Shown: positions 1-11,003, numbered from the stretch's first letter. The stretch: DNA of 64,000 nt from CAWHYG01 sp963833505 (GCA_963833505.1 CAWHYG010000004.1:186001-250000); one strand, 5' to 3'. Translations and numbers: made by a program. The notes: a model not told the origin generated them from the letters alone.

Positions 1-454
1 CTCGCACCTCGAGCTTTCCCAGACCGGCCTCGAGCAGCGGGCTCTTCACGCCGTGCTCGCGGGCGGCCTTGCGTCCCGGCCGGACGTCGTGGAGGTCGTC
101 GAAATTCGTGCCGTCGAACAGCGCCTCGTAGCCGTGCTCCGCGGCCCAGGCGGCAAGCAGGCCATAGACCTCGGTCTTGCAGAAATAGCAGCGCAGATCG
201 GTGTTCTCCGCGTAGCGCGGATCCTCCATCTCGTGGCTATCGACGAGCACGTGGCGGCCGCCGATCCGGGAGGCCAGGGCGATCGATTCCTCTCGGTCGG
301 CCCGCGGCAGGCTCGGAGAGACCGCAGTCAGGGCGACGGCGTTCTCGCCCAGAAGCCGATAGACCACGGCGAAAAGCAGCGTGCTGTCCACGCCGGCGGA
401 GAACGCCACCGCCGCGCGGTGGATCGGCCGGATCTGCGCCTGCAGCCGTTCCAT
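1..454 (-). CDS. larE: LarE-type ATP-dependent sulfur transferase (C-terminus beyond window)
   Basis: The reverse strand reads open from an ATG at 454 to the window edge. It carries an N-terminal PP-loop (AVAFSAGVDSTLL), then NTDLRCYFCKTEVY, then DGTNFDDLHDVRPGRKAA and GVKSPLLEAGL. These are signatures of LarE, which adenylates and sulfurates the nicotinate-derived precursor of the nickel-pincer cofactor of lactate racemase. The PP-loop has SAGVDS where SGGVDS is usual. CYFC supplies two cysteines; any further C-terminal cysteines lie outside the window, so I cannot say whether this is the sacrificial-Cys or the iron-sulfur form. An in-frame TTG at 499 is an alternative start, adding about 15 residues. 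No other lar gene is visible here. Confidence 0.85.
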   Translation of the reverse strand, partial: MERLQAQIRPIHRAAVAFSAGVDSTLLFAVVYRLLGENAVALTAVSPSLPRADREESIALASRIGGRHVLVDSHEMEDPRYAENTDLRCYFCKTEVYGLLAAWAAEHGYEALFDGTNFDDLHDVRPGRKAAREHGVKSPLLEAGLGKLEVR

Positions 455-723
455 GGCTGCGGCGACGTCGACGGATGCGATCGCCTCTGGATCGATCAAG
501 AGATGCCCTCGGATTATTGCGTCTCGAAGTCTCGCGTGCGAGCCGGAAAGTTCATGGTAGCACGACAGATCCGGGCGCCGGAAGCGGTTGGATCCCAAGT
601 CCGGCAGCTCTGGAGGTCCGGAGATCCGTCCTCCGATGGCTGTTCGAGGAGGATGTCCCCGCCTACAGGGACAAAGACCGATGGGTCGAGGGTCAGTCCG
701 CCCGGAACCGGCCCAGCGCCCGA

Positions 724-1680
724 TCACGGCGCATTCCTGCATACCCGAATTCCGAGATCAAAGTACCACCCGGAGGGCTCGTCCCTGCCACGTTGCGCGG
801 ATCGGCAATGCCGCGCGTCGTAGTTCCATCCGCCGCCGCGCCAGACGCGAAGGAAGCCGCTCCCGGGGCCGGCCGGGTCGGTCGCCGGCCTGTCGGTGAG
901 GTCGTCAAACCAATCCCAGCACCATTCCTGCACGTTTCCGGCCATGTCATAGAGGCCCCAGGAATTCGGCGGCAGGGTCCGTACGTCGTGGGTACGACCG
1001 CCCGCGGTGGCGCAGTACCAGCTGATCTCGTCCAGTCCGGGATCTTCCATGCAATGGACGCTCGTGCCGTGAACCGTGATCGGCCCGTTGTAGAAGGCGG
1101 TGGTTGTGCCCGCGCGGCAGGTATACTCCCATTCGGCGTCGGTCGGAAGTCGATATCCGTCCGCGCTTCGATCCCAGGTGACATAGGCGGCGACGAGGTG
1201 ATTACCCTCGGATCTGCGGTCGGTGATCGTATACACGGGCGTCAGCCTCTCCTCCCGTGACCGCAGGTTGCAGTACTCGACGCAGTCAAACCAGCTCACG
1301 TTCTCAACCGGTCTTTCCGGGTTGCCGGTGAATTGCGACTCGTCCCATCCCATCACCTCGAGCCATTCCGCCTGGGTTACGAGGTGGTCGCACAGATAGA
1401 ACGGGTTCGTCAACGTGACCCGATGCTGGGTCTCGTCCGTGAATCGTCCCGGTTCGTCCGGCGGACTTCCCATGACGAAAGTCCCCGGAGCAATCCGGAC
1501 GAATTCCGGCGGCGTGAGGATGGAATCGACCTGCGCCGCAGCGACCGGAGCGGACCCGGGGCCCGCCGATGAATCGGCGCACGCAGCCTGGAACGGCCCG
1601 CCCGCGACAAGGCAGGACACCGCCAGGATCCGATAGTAGGATCGCGCCTTGATGCTCCAATCCGGGAGGCCCCGCTGCAT
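724..1680 (-). CDS. Secreted formylglycine-generating-enzyme-like (SUMF1/FGE fold) protein
   Basis: 318 aa. A hydrophobic N-terminal stretch (about residues 15-35) looks like a signal peptide. From about residue 58 the FGE-sulfatase fold follows: VRIAPGTFVMGSPPDEPGR, FYLCDHLVTQAEW, NVSWFDCVEYCN, YRLPTDAEWEYTCRAGT, NSWGLYDMAGNVQEWCWDW and a terminal WRGGGWNYDARHC...DLGIRVCRN. The start is supported by AGGAGG six bases upstream. Aerobic FGEs use a Cys pair in a C-x4-C arrangement just after the GG[GS] turn. Here only the second Cys (in ARHC) is kept and the first position is Tyr. It is therefore more likely a structural or other-function member than an enzyme that makes formylglycine. No sulfatase gene is nearby. 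Confidence 0.85.
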   Translation of the reverse strand: MQRGLPDWSIKARSYYRILAVSCLVAGGPFQAACADSSAGPGSAPVAAAQVDSILTPPEFVRIAPGTFVMGSPPDEPGRFTDETQHRVTLTNPFYLCDHLVTQAEWLEVMGWDESQFTGNPERPVENVSWFDCVEYCNLRSREERLTPVYTITDRRSEGNHLVAAYVTWDRSADGYRLPTDAEWEYTCRAGTTTAFYNGPITVHGTSVHCMEDPGLDEISWYCATAGGRTHDVRTLPPNSWGLYDMAGNVQEWCWDWFDDLTDRPATDPAGPGSGFLRVWRGGGWNYDARHCRSAQRGRDEPSGWYFDLGIRVCRNAP

Positions 1681-1706
1681 TCGTTCCCTCCTGCCCCGCT
1701 CCAGAT

Positions 1707-2312
1707 TCAGTTTGATATGTTGGCGCCTCGGGCCATCGGGTGGCCAGTTTTCCCGGCAGATTTGACTGGTGGTACGGTTCCGTCGGGCGATCCCTTCGAT
1801 GAGCCCAAGTTCCCAATGATCAGTTTCGACGTACCCCGGAGTCGCATCTCGTCAGGAACAGAAGATACTCTGTGCCCAGCCTCCAGGGCCAGGGATGTTC
1901 CGAATTGGTCGTGGCGGTGCCCCCGTAAGAGCCGCCGCTGACCGCAAAGCTGATCGAGGAGTCCGACGGGACCTCCCCTCGAACGACTCGGTTGACGTGT
2001 ACGTGGCCGCGTACCGATGACGGTGGGGTGGATGGGACGATTCCCAAAGCCATGCAACGAATCGACGGTGCCGAGGACGATCAGCGACGAAAGCTCGACG
2101 CAGGAGCGAAATTCGGCACGGGCAACATCCAGCCGATATTGGGCACGGGCCTCATCTGGCGTCCGGCTCGTATCGCCCCAACCTGGTCCTGGACTGACGA
2201 CGAGGAGACTGCCGGCAAGCGAAGCCAGCCATAGCCGACCCAGCACATCCCGGGATCCACCCAGACAATCGCGGAGTCTGAAACGGGAGGCAATCCACAG
2301 AACGCCGCACAT
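1707..2312 (-). pseudogene. Frame-broken small secreted protein, function unknown
   Basis: An ATG at 2312 with GGAGGAG six bases upstream opens a signal-peptide-like protein with a hydrophobic stretch ending SLLVVSPGPGWG. It runs through SSLIVLGTVDSLHGF in one frame. Protein-like sequence then continues in a second frame (RGHVHVNRVVRGEVP, LGTEYLLFLTRCDSG; stop at 1820) and in a third (YVETDHWELGLIEGIARRN). The simplest repairs are one base at the AAA run 2046-2048 and one at the CCCC run 1834-1837 (plus strand). The third frame then runs, without a stop, into the ATG of the FGE-like gene at 1680. I do not recognise the family. It is either a decayed gene or an intact gene with two sequence errors. 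Confidence 0.55.
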
Positions 2313-2406
2313 GGAACTCCTCCAACGTCCAGACGGCCGGGATTCGGCCTGGGCGCTCGTATCCCGGCACCGGGAGGTCAACGGCCCTTCCACACATGCA
2401 AGGGAC

Positions 2407-3510
2407 CTAAAGCTGCTTGAAGCGATCCCCGTGCCCGACGAGCCGCTTCTCGGAGATCTGCACGGTGCGCTCGGGGCCGTCGGTCACGCGGCCGATCTCC
2501 CAGGCCGGAAGCCCGATCCGCCGGCAGACCTCTCCCACCGTCCTCCGCGCTTCCGGATCGTCCCGCATGACGAGGCAGAAACCGATCCCCATGTTGTACA
2601 CGCGGAACATCTCGGCGTCGCTGACGTTCCCCAGGCGCTGGATCAGGGAGAAGATCGGCGGTGGCGGGGGCAGCCGGTCGATGGTGAACCCGACGGCCGC
2701 CCTGACCCGGGTCAGGTTGAAGAAGCCGTCGCTCGTGACGTGGACGAGCGCGGTGATCGGCAGCTTCTTCTCGAGCAGCTCGAGGACCGGATCGACGTAG
2801 ATGCGGGTCGGCTCCAGAAGCTCCTCGCCGACCGAACGGCCCAGCTCGTCGACGTGGTCGTCGGGCCCAAGCCCCGCGGTCTCGAAGAGCGCCTTCCGCG
2901 CCAGCGTGAGCCCATTGCTGTGAATCCCGCTGCTGGCCAGCCCGATGATGACGTCGCCCGGCCGGACGTCCTGCCCTTCGTTGACCTTGTCCACCGGCAC
3001 CAGGCCGACGCACATCCCGATGAGATCCAGGCCTTCGCCTTGCCGGGCTCCCTTGATGATCTCGCTGATCTGGGAGATTTCGCCTCCGACGAAGTTGATC
3101 CGGGCCTGGCGCGCGCCTTCGTAGAGTCCCCGGCCGATCGCCTCCAGGACTTCCGGCGTGGCCTGCTCGATGCCGATGTAGTCGAGCATGGAGACCGGTT
3201 CCGCGCCGACGCAGAGGACGTCGTTGACGTTCATGGCGACGCAGTCGATGCCGATCGTGTCGTACCGGCCGAGCATGGCGGCGATGAGGACCTTGGTGCC
3301 CACTCCATCCGTCGAGAGCGCAAGACCCAGACCGCGGCCGAGGTCGATGACGTTGGCGAAATAGCCGACCTTGAGGACGCTTCTCCCGGTGCCGGCAGCG
3401 GCCCGATGGTCCTCGGTCTTGCGGATCCAGACCAGCAGGCGCTCGAGGCCGAACTCCGTGTTGCTGAGCACGCCAGCGTCTTCGTATCGGAGATCCTTGG
3501 AAGGGTTCAT
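2407..3510 (-). CDS. purM: Phosphoribosylformylglycinamidine cyclo-ligase (AIR synthetase)
   Basis: 367 aa, the usual PurM length. It catalyses ATP-dependent ring closure of FGAM to AIR, the fifth step of purine synthesis, in the cytosol. Visible family segments are YEDAGV near the N-terminus, LALSTDGVGTKVLIA, GIDCVAMNVNDVLCVGAEP (the substrate/ATP-binding core), FVGGEISQ, GLASSGIHSNGLTLAR, HVTSDGFFNLTRV and YNMGIGFCLV near the end. The second G of the usual HITGGG is replaced in VTSDGFFN, a mild divergence. I chose the ATG at 3510, because protein-family similarity begins at MNPSKDLRYEDAG; an in-frame upstream ATG at 3621 would add a low-complexity Arg/Pro segment. A sigma70-like promoter lies about 120 bases upstream. 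Confidence 0.95.
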   Translation of the reverse strand: MNPSKDLRYEDAGVLSNTEFGLERLLVWIRKTEDHRAAAGTGRSVLKVGYFANVIDLGRGLGLALSTDGVGTKVLIAAMLGRYDTIGIDCVAMNVNDVLCVGAEPVSMLDYIGIEQATPEVLEAIGRGLYEGARQARINFVGGEISQISEIIKGARQGEGLDLIGMCVGLVPVDKVNEGQDVRPGDVIIGLASSGIHSNGLTLARKALFETAGLGPDDHVDELGRSVGEELLEPTRIYVDPVLELLEKKLPITALVHVTSDGFFNLTRVRAAVGFTIDRLPPPPPIFSLIQRLGNVSDAEMFRVYNMGIGFCLVMRDDPEARRTVGEVCRRIGLPAWEIGRVTDGPERTVQISEKRLVGHGDRFKQL

Positions 3511-3626
3511 GATGATTCCTGGTCCTGGGGTTCTTGGAGATCGGGGTGCGCCTGTCCTCGCTTCTCGACGGAGTCCGGGGACCTCGCCTGGATTCCCGAC
3601 TTGCGGGATTCCTCGGAACACGCCGA

Positions 3627-3655
3627 AAACTAGCTTCTGGCGGGACGGCTGTCAA
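3627..3655 (-). promoter_or_regulatory. Predicted sigma70-type promoter of purM
   Basis: On the minus strand TTGACA (3650-3655) is followed after 17 bases by TAGTTT (3627-3632). The -35 is perfect, the spacing ideal and the -10 weak (3 of 6). It lies about 115 bases before the purM ATG. The rest of 3656-3969 shows no gene I can support. Confidence 0.45.
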
Positions 3656-3969
3656 CGGGGGTACGTTTGCGCGAGACGGACGTCCGTACCGCGGGCGGCG
3701 GTCTCTCACAAGGGCTCACGCGACGACAGGCCGCGCTGAGGGGTCATCGACGACGAGCGCACATCAAACGTCGATCGCGTCCCGGCTCGTCCGGGCAGAT
3801 CCTGCGCCGCGCAGACCGCCACCTTCAGGTGTATTCTTGCCCGCAGTTGCGCGTAATGTGATGTTCTACGGTCGCCGCTGAGGCCCGTCCGGCTCCGCGA
3901 CGGCATCGGCTCCGGATCCTTCCCGCAACCGGCGAACGGCCGCACAGGCATCCGCGAAAGGCGAGGTTC

Positions 3970-4998
3970 TTGGACAAGGCCGACTATCAGCTCAGAGCGC
4001 GTTTCCGCCATGCCGTCCGCTCAGCGGGAATCGGCGACCACGAGACGCTCCTTCTGGCGGTTTCGGGCGGGTGCGATTCGGTCTGCCTTCTCCGCCTCTG
4101 CCTGGACGAGGTCCGATTCCGGGACTGGCGGATCTTCGTCGGCCACATCGACCACTCCCTCCGGCCGGACTCGTCCGGCGATGCCTCCACGGTCAAGAAG
4201 TGGTGCCGGGATTTCGGGATTCCCGGCGCCGTTCTCCGAGTTCGTCCGGAGCACTGGGACGACTACCGAGGCTCCATTGAAGGAGAGGCCCGGCGGCTTC
4301 GTCGGATCGGGCTCCGCCGGCTGGCGCGGCGGGCCGGCGCCCCCTGGATCCTCCTGGGCCACACGCTGGACGACCAGGCCGAAACGGTCCTGCTGCACCT
4401 GTTCCGAGGCACCGGCCTCCGCGGATTGGGCGGGATCTCCCCTTGCCGGCCGCCCTGGGTGCGCCCACTTCTCGGCATCCGGCGGGAGGTGCTGCGGGCC
4501 TTCGCCCGGCGCCGCGGCCTGGCATGGATGGAAGACCCCAGCAACCTCGACCCGCGATTCCGCCGCAACCGGGTTCGCCATCGGGTCCTGCCCCTTCTGG
4601 CCTCGGAATTCCACAACTCGATTCCGGAAGTCCTGGCGCGAACGGCTGAGACCTCCCGCGGGATCCGCAGGTATCTACAAGGGGAAGCGGCGAGGATCTG
4701 GGAGACCCTGAGCGACTGCGATGCAGAAGGCAGGATCCGCCTTGATCGGGGCGCTCTCGACTCCTATCCTACGTCCATAGTTGAAGAGGTCTTGCGTCGC
4801 GGCATCCTCCGGGCTGCCGGGACCGGCCGGGATCTCAAGCGGGCCCATGTCGCGTCCCTGGTTCGAGCCGTCCGGTCCGGCCGGCGACGCACGCTCTCTC
4901 TCCCGGCCGGACTCGAGGCCGCCGTGGACCGCCGATTCGTCGTGTTCTCGCATCGAAATGGAAGTGTCGGAATTGGAGATGAATCTCAAGCCGGGTGA
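3970..4998 (+). CDS. tilS: tRNA(Ile)-lysidine synthase
   Basis: 342 aa. TilS converts C34 of the CAU-anticodon tRNA-Ile to lysidine using ATP and lysine, so that AUA is read as Ile. The PP-loop SGGCDS is at residues 32-37, followed by VGHIDHSLRPDS, EGEARRLRR, LLGHTLDDQAETVLLHLFRGTGLRGLGG and a WMEDPSNLD..FRRNRVRHRVLPLL stretch, all typical of the TilS N-terminal catalytic domain. The C-terminal tRNA-binding part is short, so this is a compact form. The start is TTG; GGCGAGG lies just upstream. It is the first gene of a tight cluster and overlaps hpt by 20 bases, the classic tilS-hpt-ftsH arrangement. Confidence 0.93.
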   Translation: MDKADYQLRARFRHAVRSAGIGDHETLLLAVSGGCDSVCLLRLCLDEVRFRDWRIFVGHIDHSLRPDSSGDASTVKKWCRDFGIPGAVLRVRPEHWDDYRGSIEGEARRLRRIGLRRLARRAGAPWILLGHTLDDQAETVLLHLFRGTGLRGLGGISPCRPPWVRPLLGIRREVLRAFARRRGLAWMEDPSNLDPRFRRNRVRHRVLPLLASEFHNSIPEVLARTAETSRGIRRYLQGEAARIWETLSDCDAEGRIRLDRGALDSYPTSIVEEVLRRGILRAAGTGRDLKRAHVASLVRAVRSGRRRTLSLPAGLEAAVDRRFVVFSHRNGSVGIGDESQAG

Positions 4999-5568
4999 AA
5001 CCTTCCGGCTGGGCGGATATGACGCCCGGATGTTGTTCTCGGAACGCCAGATCCGGGATAGGGTGGCGGATTGCGGAGCTTCGCTGCATCGGCGGTTGGG
5101 ATCGGAACGGCCGGTCTTCATCGGGCTCCTGCATGGCGGGTTCGTCCTTCTTTCGGATCTGATCCGCGCCTTCGATGCGCCCCATGAGGTGGATTTCCTG
5201 AAGCTCTCCCGATACGACCTGCGCGAGAAAGACCCCACCGCGGTGCGCGTCATGCAAGACCTTCGCAGCGGCATTCGGGACCGGTCGGTGGTCGTGGTCG
5301 AGGGAATCCGCGCGCGGGGAACCAAGATCGAATACGTTCAGCGGTTCCTGGATCTCCACCGGCCCCGCGCCGTAACGTACTGCGCGGTCATCCAGCCTGA
5401 GGGAGCCAACCTGACGGTTCCCATCCATGAGGCCGGATTCGAGATCGGCGATGAGTTCGTCGTCGGATACGGCCTGGACTACCACGAGCAGTATCGGAAC
5501 CTGCCTTTCATCAGCGCGCTCGACGTCCCCGACCGGCTGGGGTTGCCGCCCGCCTTTCAAGGAGCCGC

Positions 5569-5572
<4 letters not shown>
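4979..5572 (+). CDS. hpt: Hypoxanthine phosphoribosyltransferase-family protein with degenerate PRPP motif
   Basis: 197 aa from the ATG at 4979; an in-frame ATG at 4958 is possible. The length and order of elements fit bacterial HPRT: LFSERQIRDRV, PVFIGLLHGGFVLLSDLIRA, VDFLKLSRYD, then VVVVEGIRARGTK, then VGYGLDYHEQYRNLPFISALD. Active HPRTs convert hypoxanthine or guanine plus PRPP to IMP or GMP. In those enzymes the PRPP loop reads V-E-D-I-x-D-T-G. Here it is V-E-G-I-R-A-R-G, losing both the second ribose-binding acid and the catalytic Asp. The C-terminal GYGLDYxExYRNLP motif is intact. Position between tilS (20-base overlap) and ftsH (ATGA overlap) is the conserved one. It may be a catalytically impaired or regulatory HPRT. 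Confidence 0.85.
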
Positions 5573-7617
<2,045 letters not shown>

Positions 7618-7624
7618 TCGGCCC

Positions 7625-8554
7625 ATGAGCGACCTCCCGCGGGAGGCGCGAGCTTCCCATTCCGGCGGCGGAACCAGCGAGCCGCCGCCTGTTTTTCCTG
7701 CGCCCCGGAGCCGGCATCTGCTCCGCGCGGGTTCGCTCGCCATTCCTTTGGGCGAGACGACGCTGGTCATGGGCATCCTCAATTGCACGCCTGATTCCTT
7801 CTCCGACGGCGGGCTCTTCGCCGCCCGCGAGGCCGCGATCCGGCGCCTGCACGAGATCGAAGAAGAAGGCGCCGACTGGATCGACGTCGGGGGCGAAAGC
7901 ACGCGGCCGGGCGCCGAGAACGTCTCCGCGGACGAGGAATGGCGGCGAGTCGGACCGGTCCTGGAGGAGGCCCGGCGGTCGGGCGTCGCGCTCCCCATCT
8001 CCATCGACACCACCAAGGCGGAGGTGGCCCGCCGCGCCTTCGAAGCCGGGGTCGTGCTGCTGAACGACGTGAGCGCGCTGCGTTCCGACCCGGCGCTGGG
8101 CGCCCTGGCGGCGAGGCATCGGGCCGGAGTCGTCCTCATGCATAGGCGCGGCGACCCGAAGACGATGCAGGAGGACCCGCGCTACGAGGACGTGACGCGG
8201 GAGGTCGGCGAGTTCCTCGGCGACGCCGCGCGCCGGGCGGAGGGCTACGGAATCGATCCGGACCGCATCCTTGTCGATCCGGGGATCGGATTCGGCAAGA
8301 CGGCCGCCCACAACCTCGAGCTTCTCCGAAGGCTGCCCGAGCTGGCGGCCTGCGGCCATCCCATCCTGATCGGAGCGTCGCGGAAGTCGTTCCTCGGGCG
8401 GGTGCTGAACCTGCCGGTCGACTCCAGGCTCGAGGCCTCGCTGGCAGCCCACGTCGCGGCGGCTCTGGCCGGCGCGCACGTGATCCGCGCCCATGACGTG
8501 CGGGCGACGGTGCGGGCGGTGCGGGTGGCGGACGCGATTCGGCGTGGGTTATGA
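7625..8554 (+). CDS. folP: Dihydropteroate synthase
   Basis: 309 aa, a TIM barrel that joins pterin pyrophosphate with p-aminobenzoate in folate synthesis. Signatures are VMGILNCTPDSFSDGG (about residues 48-63), WIDVGGESTRPG, PISIDTTKAEVA, LLNDVSALR, VLMHRRGDPKTMQ, ILVDPGIGFGKT and PILIGASRKSFLG. The first 25 or so residues are a non-conserved extension, so a later start is possible, but no better ribosome-binding site is evident. It lies 7 bases after ftsH and 24 before cdaA in the same operon. The ftsH-folP-cdaA order is widely conserved. Confidence 0.96.
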   Translation: MSDLPREARASHSGGGTSEPPPVFPAPRSRHLLRAGSLAIPLGETTLVMGILNCTPDSFSDGGLFAAREAAIRRLHEIEEEGADWIDVGGESTRPGAENVSADEEWRRVGPVLEEARRSGVALPISIDTTKAEVARRAFEAGVVLLNDVSALRSDPALGALAARHRAGVVLMHRRGDPKTMQEDPRYEDVTREVGEFLGDAARRAEGYGIDPDRILVDPGIGFGKTAAHNLELLRRLPELAACGHPILIGASRKSFLGRVLNLPVDSRLEASLAAHVAAALAGAHVIRAHDVRATVRAVRVADAIRRGL

Positions 8555-8578
8555 TGGCAGCGGACGAGGAGGCGGATG

Positions 8579-9406
8579 ATGCCGATTCGAGAATTCCGCT
8601 GGATCCTGGACGCGTTCGACGTCCTCATCGTCGCGTTCCTGTTCTACCACATCTTCCTGCTCGTGCGCGGCACCCGGGCCGCGCAGATGTTCCTCGGCCT
8701 CGTGGCCATCCTCATCCTGACGGCGCTGGCGGAACTGGCGCGGCTGCCCGCGCTGAGCTGGCTGTTGACCTCGCTCCGCACCGTCTGGGTGGTCGCGTTC
8801 CTGATCATCTTCCAACCTGAGCTGCGGAAGGCCCTGATCCAGATCGGGGACAACGCGCTCTTCCGCCGGCTCATCCGCTATCAGGAGCCGTCCCGCCTGA
8901 GCGAGATCGAGGACGCCCTGGTGAACCTCCGGCGCCGCGGTCTCGGGGCCATTCTGGTCCTCGAGCGTAACACCGGGCTTCTCGGAGTGGCCGAATCCGG
9001 AACCCGGCTGGATGCGAACCTCACGGCGGAGCTGGTGGAGACCATCTTCACCCCCACGTCTCCGCTTCACGACGGCGCCGTGGTCATCCGCGGCAACCAG
9101 GTGATCGCCGCCGGCTGCATCCTGCCGCTGACCCAGAACCCGAATCTCGACCGGACGCTGGGGACGCGCCACCGGGCCGCGCTCGGGCTCTCCGAGGAGT
9201 CCGATGCCCTGTGCATCGTGGTGTCCGAGGAAACCCGGTCCATCTCGGTGGCGGAACGCGGCAACCTGATCCGGAACATCGATCCGACATCGCTCAAGGG
9301 AATTCTGTCTAGATACTCGTCGAGAACGGAACAGCCTCAAGCAGAAGAGCCCGTAGTCGAGGAGACGGCGGAAGACCCGGCGGAGACGATCGCCCGGACC
9401 CCCTGA
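8579..9406 (+). CDS. cdaA: Diadenylate cyclase (c-di-AMP synthase), CdaA type
   Basis: 275 aa from the second of two adjacent ATGs, which has AGGAGG at better spacing than the first (8576). Three N-terminal membrane helices (about residues 8-28, 36-52, 60-78) precede a DAC domain that makes c-di-AMP from two ATP. The catalytic LHDGA (D165-G166-A167) and TRHR (R197-H198-R199) motifs are present. FQPELRKAL links helices and DAC domain as in CdaA. The acidic C-terminus (about residues 245-275) is extra. CdaR and GlmM, common partners, are not adjacent; a TolC exporter operon follows. Between 9407 and 9573 I see only short GGATCCGGCC-like repeats. Confidence 0.96.
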   Translation: MPIREFRWILDAFDVLIVAFLFYHIFLLVRGTRAAQMFLGLVAILILTALAELARLPALSWLLTSLRTVWVVAFLIIFQPELRKALIQIGDNALFRRLIRYQEPSRLSEIEDALVNLRRRGLGAILVLERNTGLLGVAESGTRLDANLTAELVETIFTPTSPLHDGAVVIRGNQVIAAGCILPLTQNPNLDRTLGTRHRAALGLSEESDALCIVVSEETRSISVAERGNLIRNIDPTSLKGILSRYSSRTEQPQAEEPVVEETAEDPAETIARTP

Positions 9407-9573
9407 AGGGGTCGATCCGGCGGACTCCCGGAAAGGGGCCGATCCGGCCGCCTGAGGAAGTCGCCGAATCTCCACGCTGAAAGTCATTGAGGCTGCCTTA
9501 CGCGATTTCGCATACTGCCGTGCGTTCCGTCACGCTCCGCGCAGTCGTCCCTGGCATCGAACGGAGGTTCCGT

Positions 9574-11001
9574 GTGGGCACAGATGCAACCGCCGCGCGC
9601 ATGATCGGCGAGCGGCCGAGAACCGGGGAAGGTCCGGCGGGTTTGCGGTTCGGAATCGGAGGGAAAGCAGGTTTGATCGGGCTCCTGATCGCAAGCGGGT
9701 GTCTGGCGGCGTTCCCCCGTTCGGGATCGAGCCAGACTTTGGAGGAGTGTCTGGCGCTCGCGCGGCTGGACTCCCCTGTCCTTCGGGCCGCCGACGCCGA
9801 CCTGGCGCAAACTCAGCAGGCTGTCACCGAGGCCCGCGCGGCGATGCAACCGACGCTTCGGCTGGGCGCCAGCTATCTCCAGAACAGCGAAGGGCCCAAG
9901 GCCGTCTTCCAGATTCCGGGCACGCCGGCCCCCGAGGTGTTCAACCTGGGAAGCGCCAACCAGGTCGACGTTCGGACCGACGCCGCCATCACCCTCTATT
10001 CGGGCGGGCAGAATCCCGCCCTGATCGGAGCGGCGCGGGCGGCGAACGAAGGCTCGGCCCGCACCCGCGATCAGATCGAAGCCGACCTGACGCTGACCGT
10101 GTCGGAAGCCTTCTATCGCGCCACGGCGGCCTTGCAGATGGAAGGGGCCGCCCGCGATGCCGCCTCCTCCGCCCGGAGCCATCTCGAAGTGGCGGCAGCC
10201 CGGGTGCGCGCCGGAGTGGCGCCGCGGCTCGATTCTCTGCGGGCCCAGGTTGACCTGTCCGAACGCGTGGCCGCCCTCGACCGGGCGGACGAAGACGTCC
10301 GGCTTCGGAGGATCGAGCTGGAGACCGCGATCGGCGCGCCGCTCGACACGACTCGCGCGCTCGTCGCCCCGGGGCCGCCGGAAGCCGGCGTCCCGTCGTT
10401 CGAGGCCGAGGTCTCCGCCGCGATCAAGGCCCGTCCCGAGCTGGCCGTCTACGATCTCCAGCTCCGCGAAACCGAGGCGCGGATCACGGCGGCCCGGGCG
10501 GCGCGGCGCCCGCAGGTGACGCTCAGCGGCACGGCCGAGTACCTGGCGCCGAACGTCAACGCCGGCTACTTCGACTTCAATGACCCGGGGTTGAAGACGT
10601 ACAAACTGTACGCCGAGCTGGGCCTGAGCCTGCCGCTCCTGGACGGAGGACTGATCGGATCGAAGGTCGGCCAGCTCGAAGCCCAGCGCGTCTCCCTAGA
10701 GGCGCGCCGGCAGGACGAGGAGCTGGCGGTGCGCCGGGAGGTGGAACAGGCGCTCTCCGACCTTGGGGTCGCGCTGGCCGTCTGGCCTTCGGATGAGAAC
10801 GGGATCGGAGCGGCGCGCGAGTCCTTGCGCCTGGCCGAGGAAGGATACAAGAACGGCACCTCCACCGCCACCGACGTCCGCGACGCGGAGTCGGCCCTGG
10901 CCGACGCGCTGGCGGAGGAGGCGCAGACCGGGATGAACTACTGGATCGCTCGGGCTTCGCTGGATCACGCCACGGGCGCCGCGGCGAGAAGGGAGAAGTG
11001 A
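9574..11001 (+). CDS. TolC-family outer-membrane efflux channel
   Basis: 475 aa from a GTG at 9574, preceded by GGAGG six bases upstream; a TTG at 9487 and an ATG at 9601 in the same frame are alternatives. A signal-peptide-like helix (AGLIGLLIASGCLAAF) is followed by SQTLEECLALARLDSPVLRAADADL, the typical start of an outer-membrane efflux protein repeat. Two homologous halves of long Ala/Arg/Glu-rich helices flank strands, with RLGASYLQN in the first and VTLSGTAEYLAPN and LGLSLPLLDGG in the second. It should form a trimeric outer-membrane duct. The stop overlaps the start region of the HlyD-like gene, making one operon of outer-membrane, periplasmic and inner-membrane parts. Confidence 0.92.
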   Translation: MGTDATAARMIGERPRTGEGPAGLRFGIGGKAGLIGLLIASGCLAAFPRSGSSQTLEECLALARLDSPVLRAADADLAQTQQAVTEARAAMQPTLRLGASYLQNSEGPKAVFQIPGTPAPEVFNLGSANQVDVRTDAAITLYSGGQNPALIGAARAANEGSARTRDQIEADLTLTVSEAFYRATAALQMEGAARDAASSARSHLEVAAARVRAGVAPRLDSLRAQVDLSERVAALDRADEDVRLRRIELETAIGAPLDTTRALVAPGPPEAGVPSFEAEVSAAIKARPELAVYDLQLRETEARITAARAARRPQVTLSGTAEYLAPNVNAGYFDFNDPGLKTYKLYAELGLSLPLLDGGLIGSKVGQLEAQRVSLEARRQDEELAVRREVEQALSDLGVALAVWPSDENGIGAARESLRLAEEGYKNGTSTATDVRDAESALADALAEEAQTGMNYWIARASLDHATGAAARREK

Positions 11002-11003
11002 GG

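Noticed and set aside
3706..4011. Small minus-strand open frame upstream of tilS
   Set aside because: No ribosome-binding site or recognisable features; it overlaps the tilS start and the purM upstream region.
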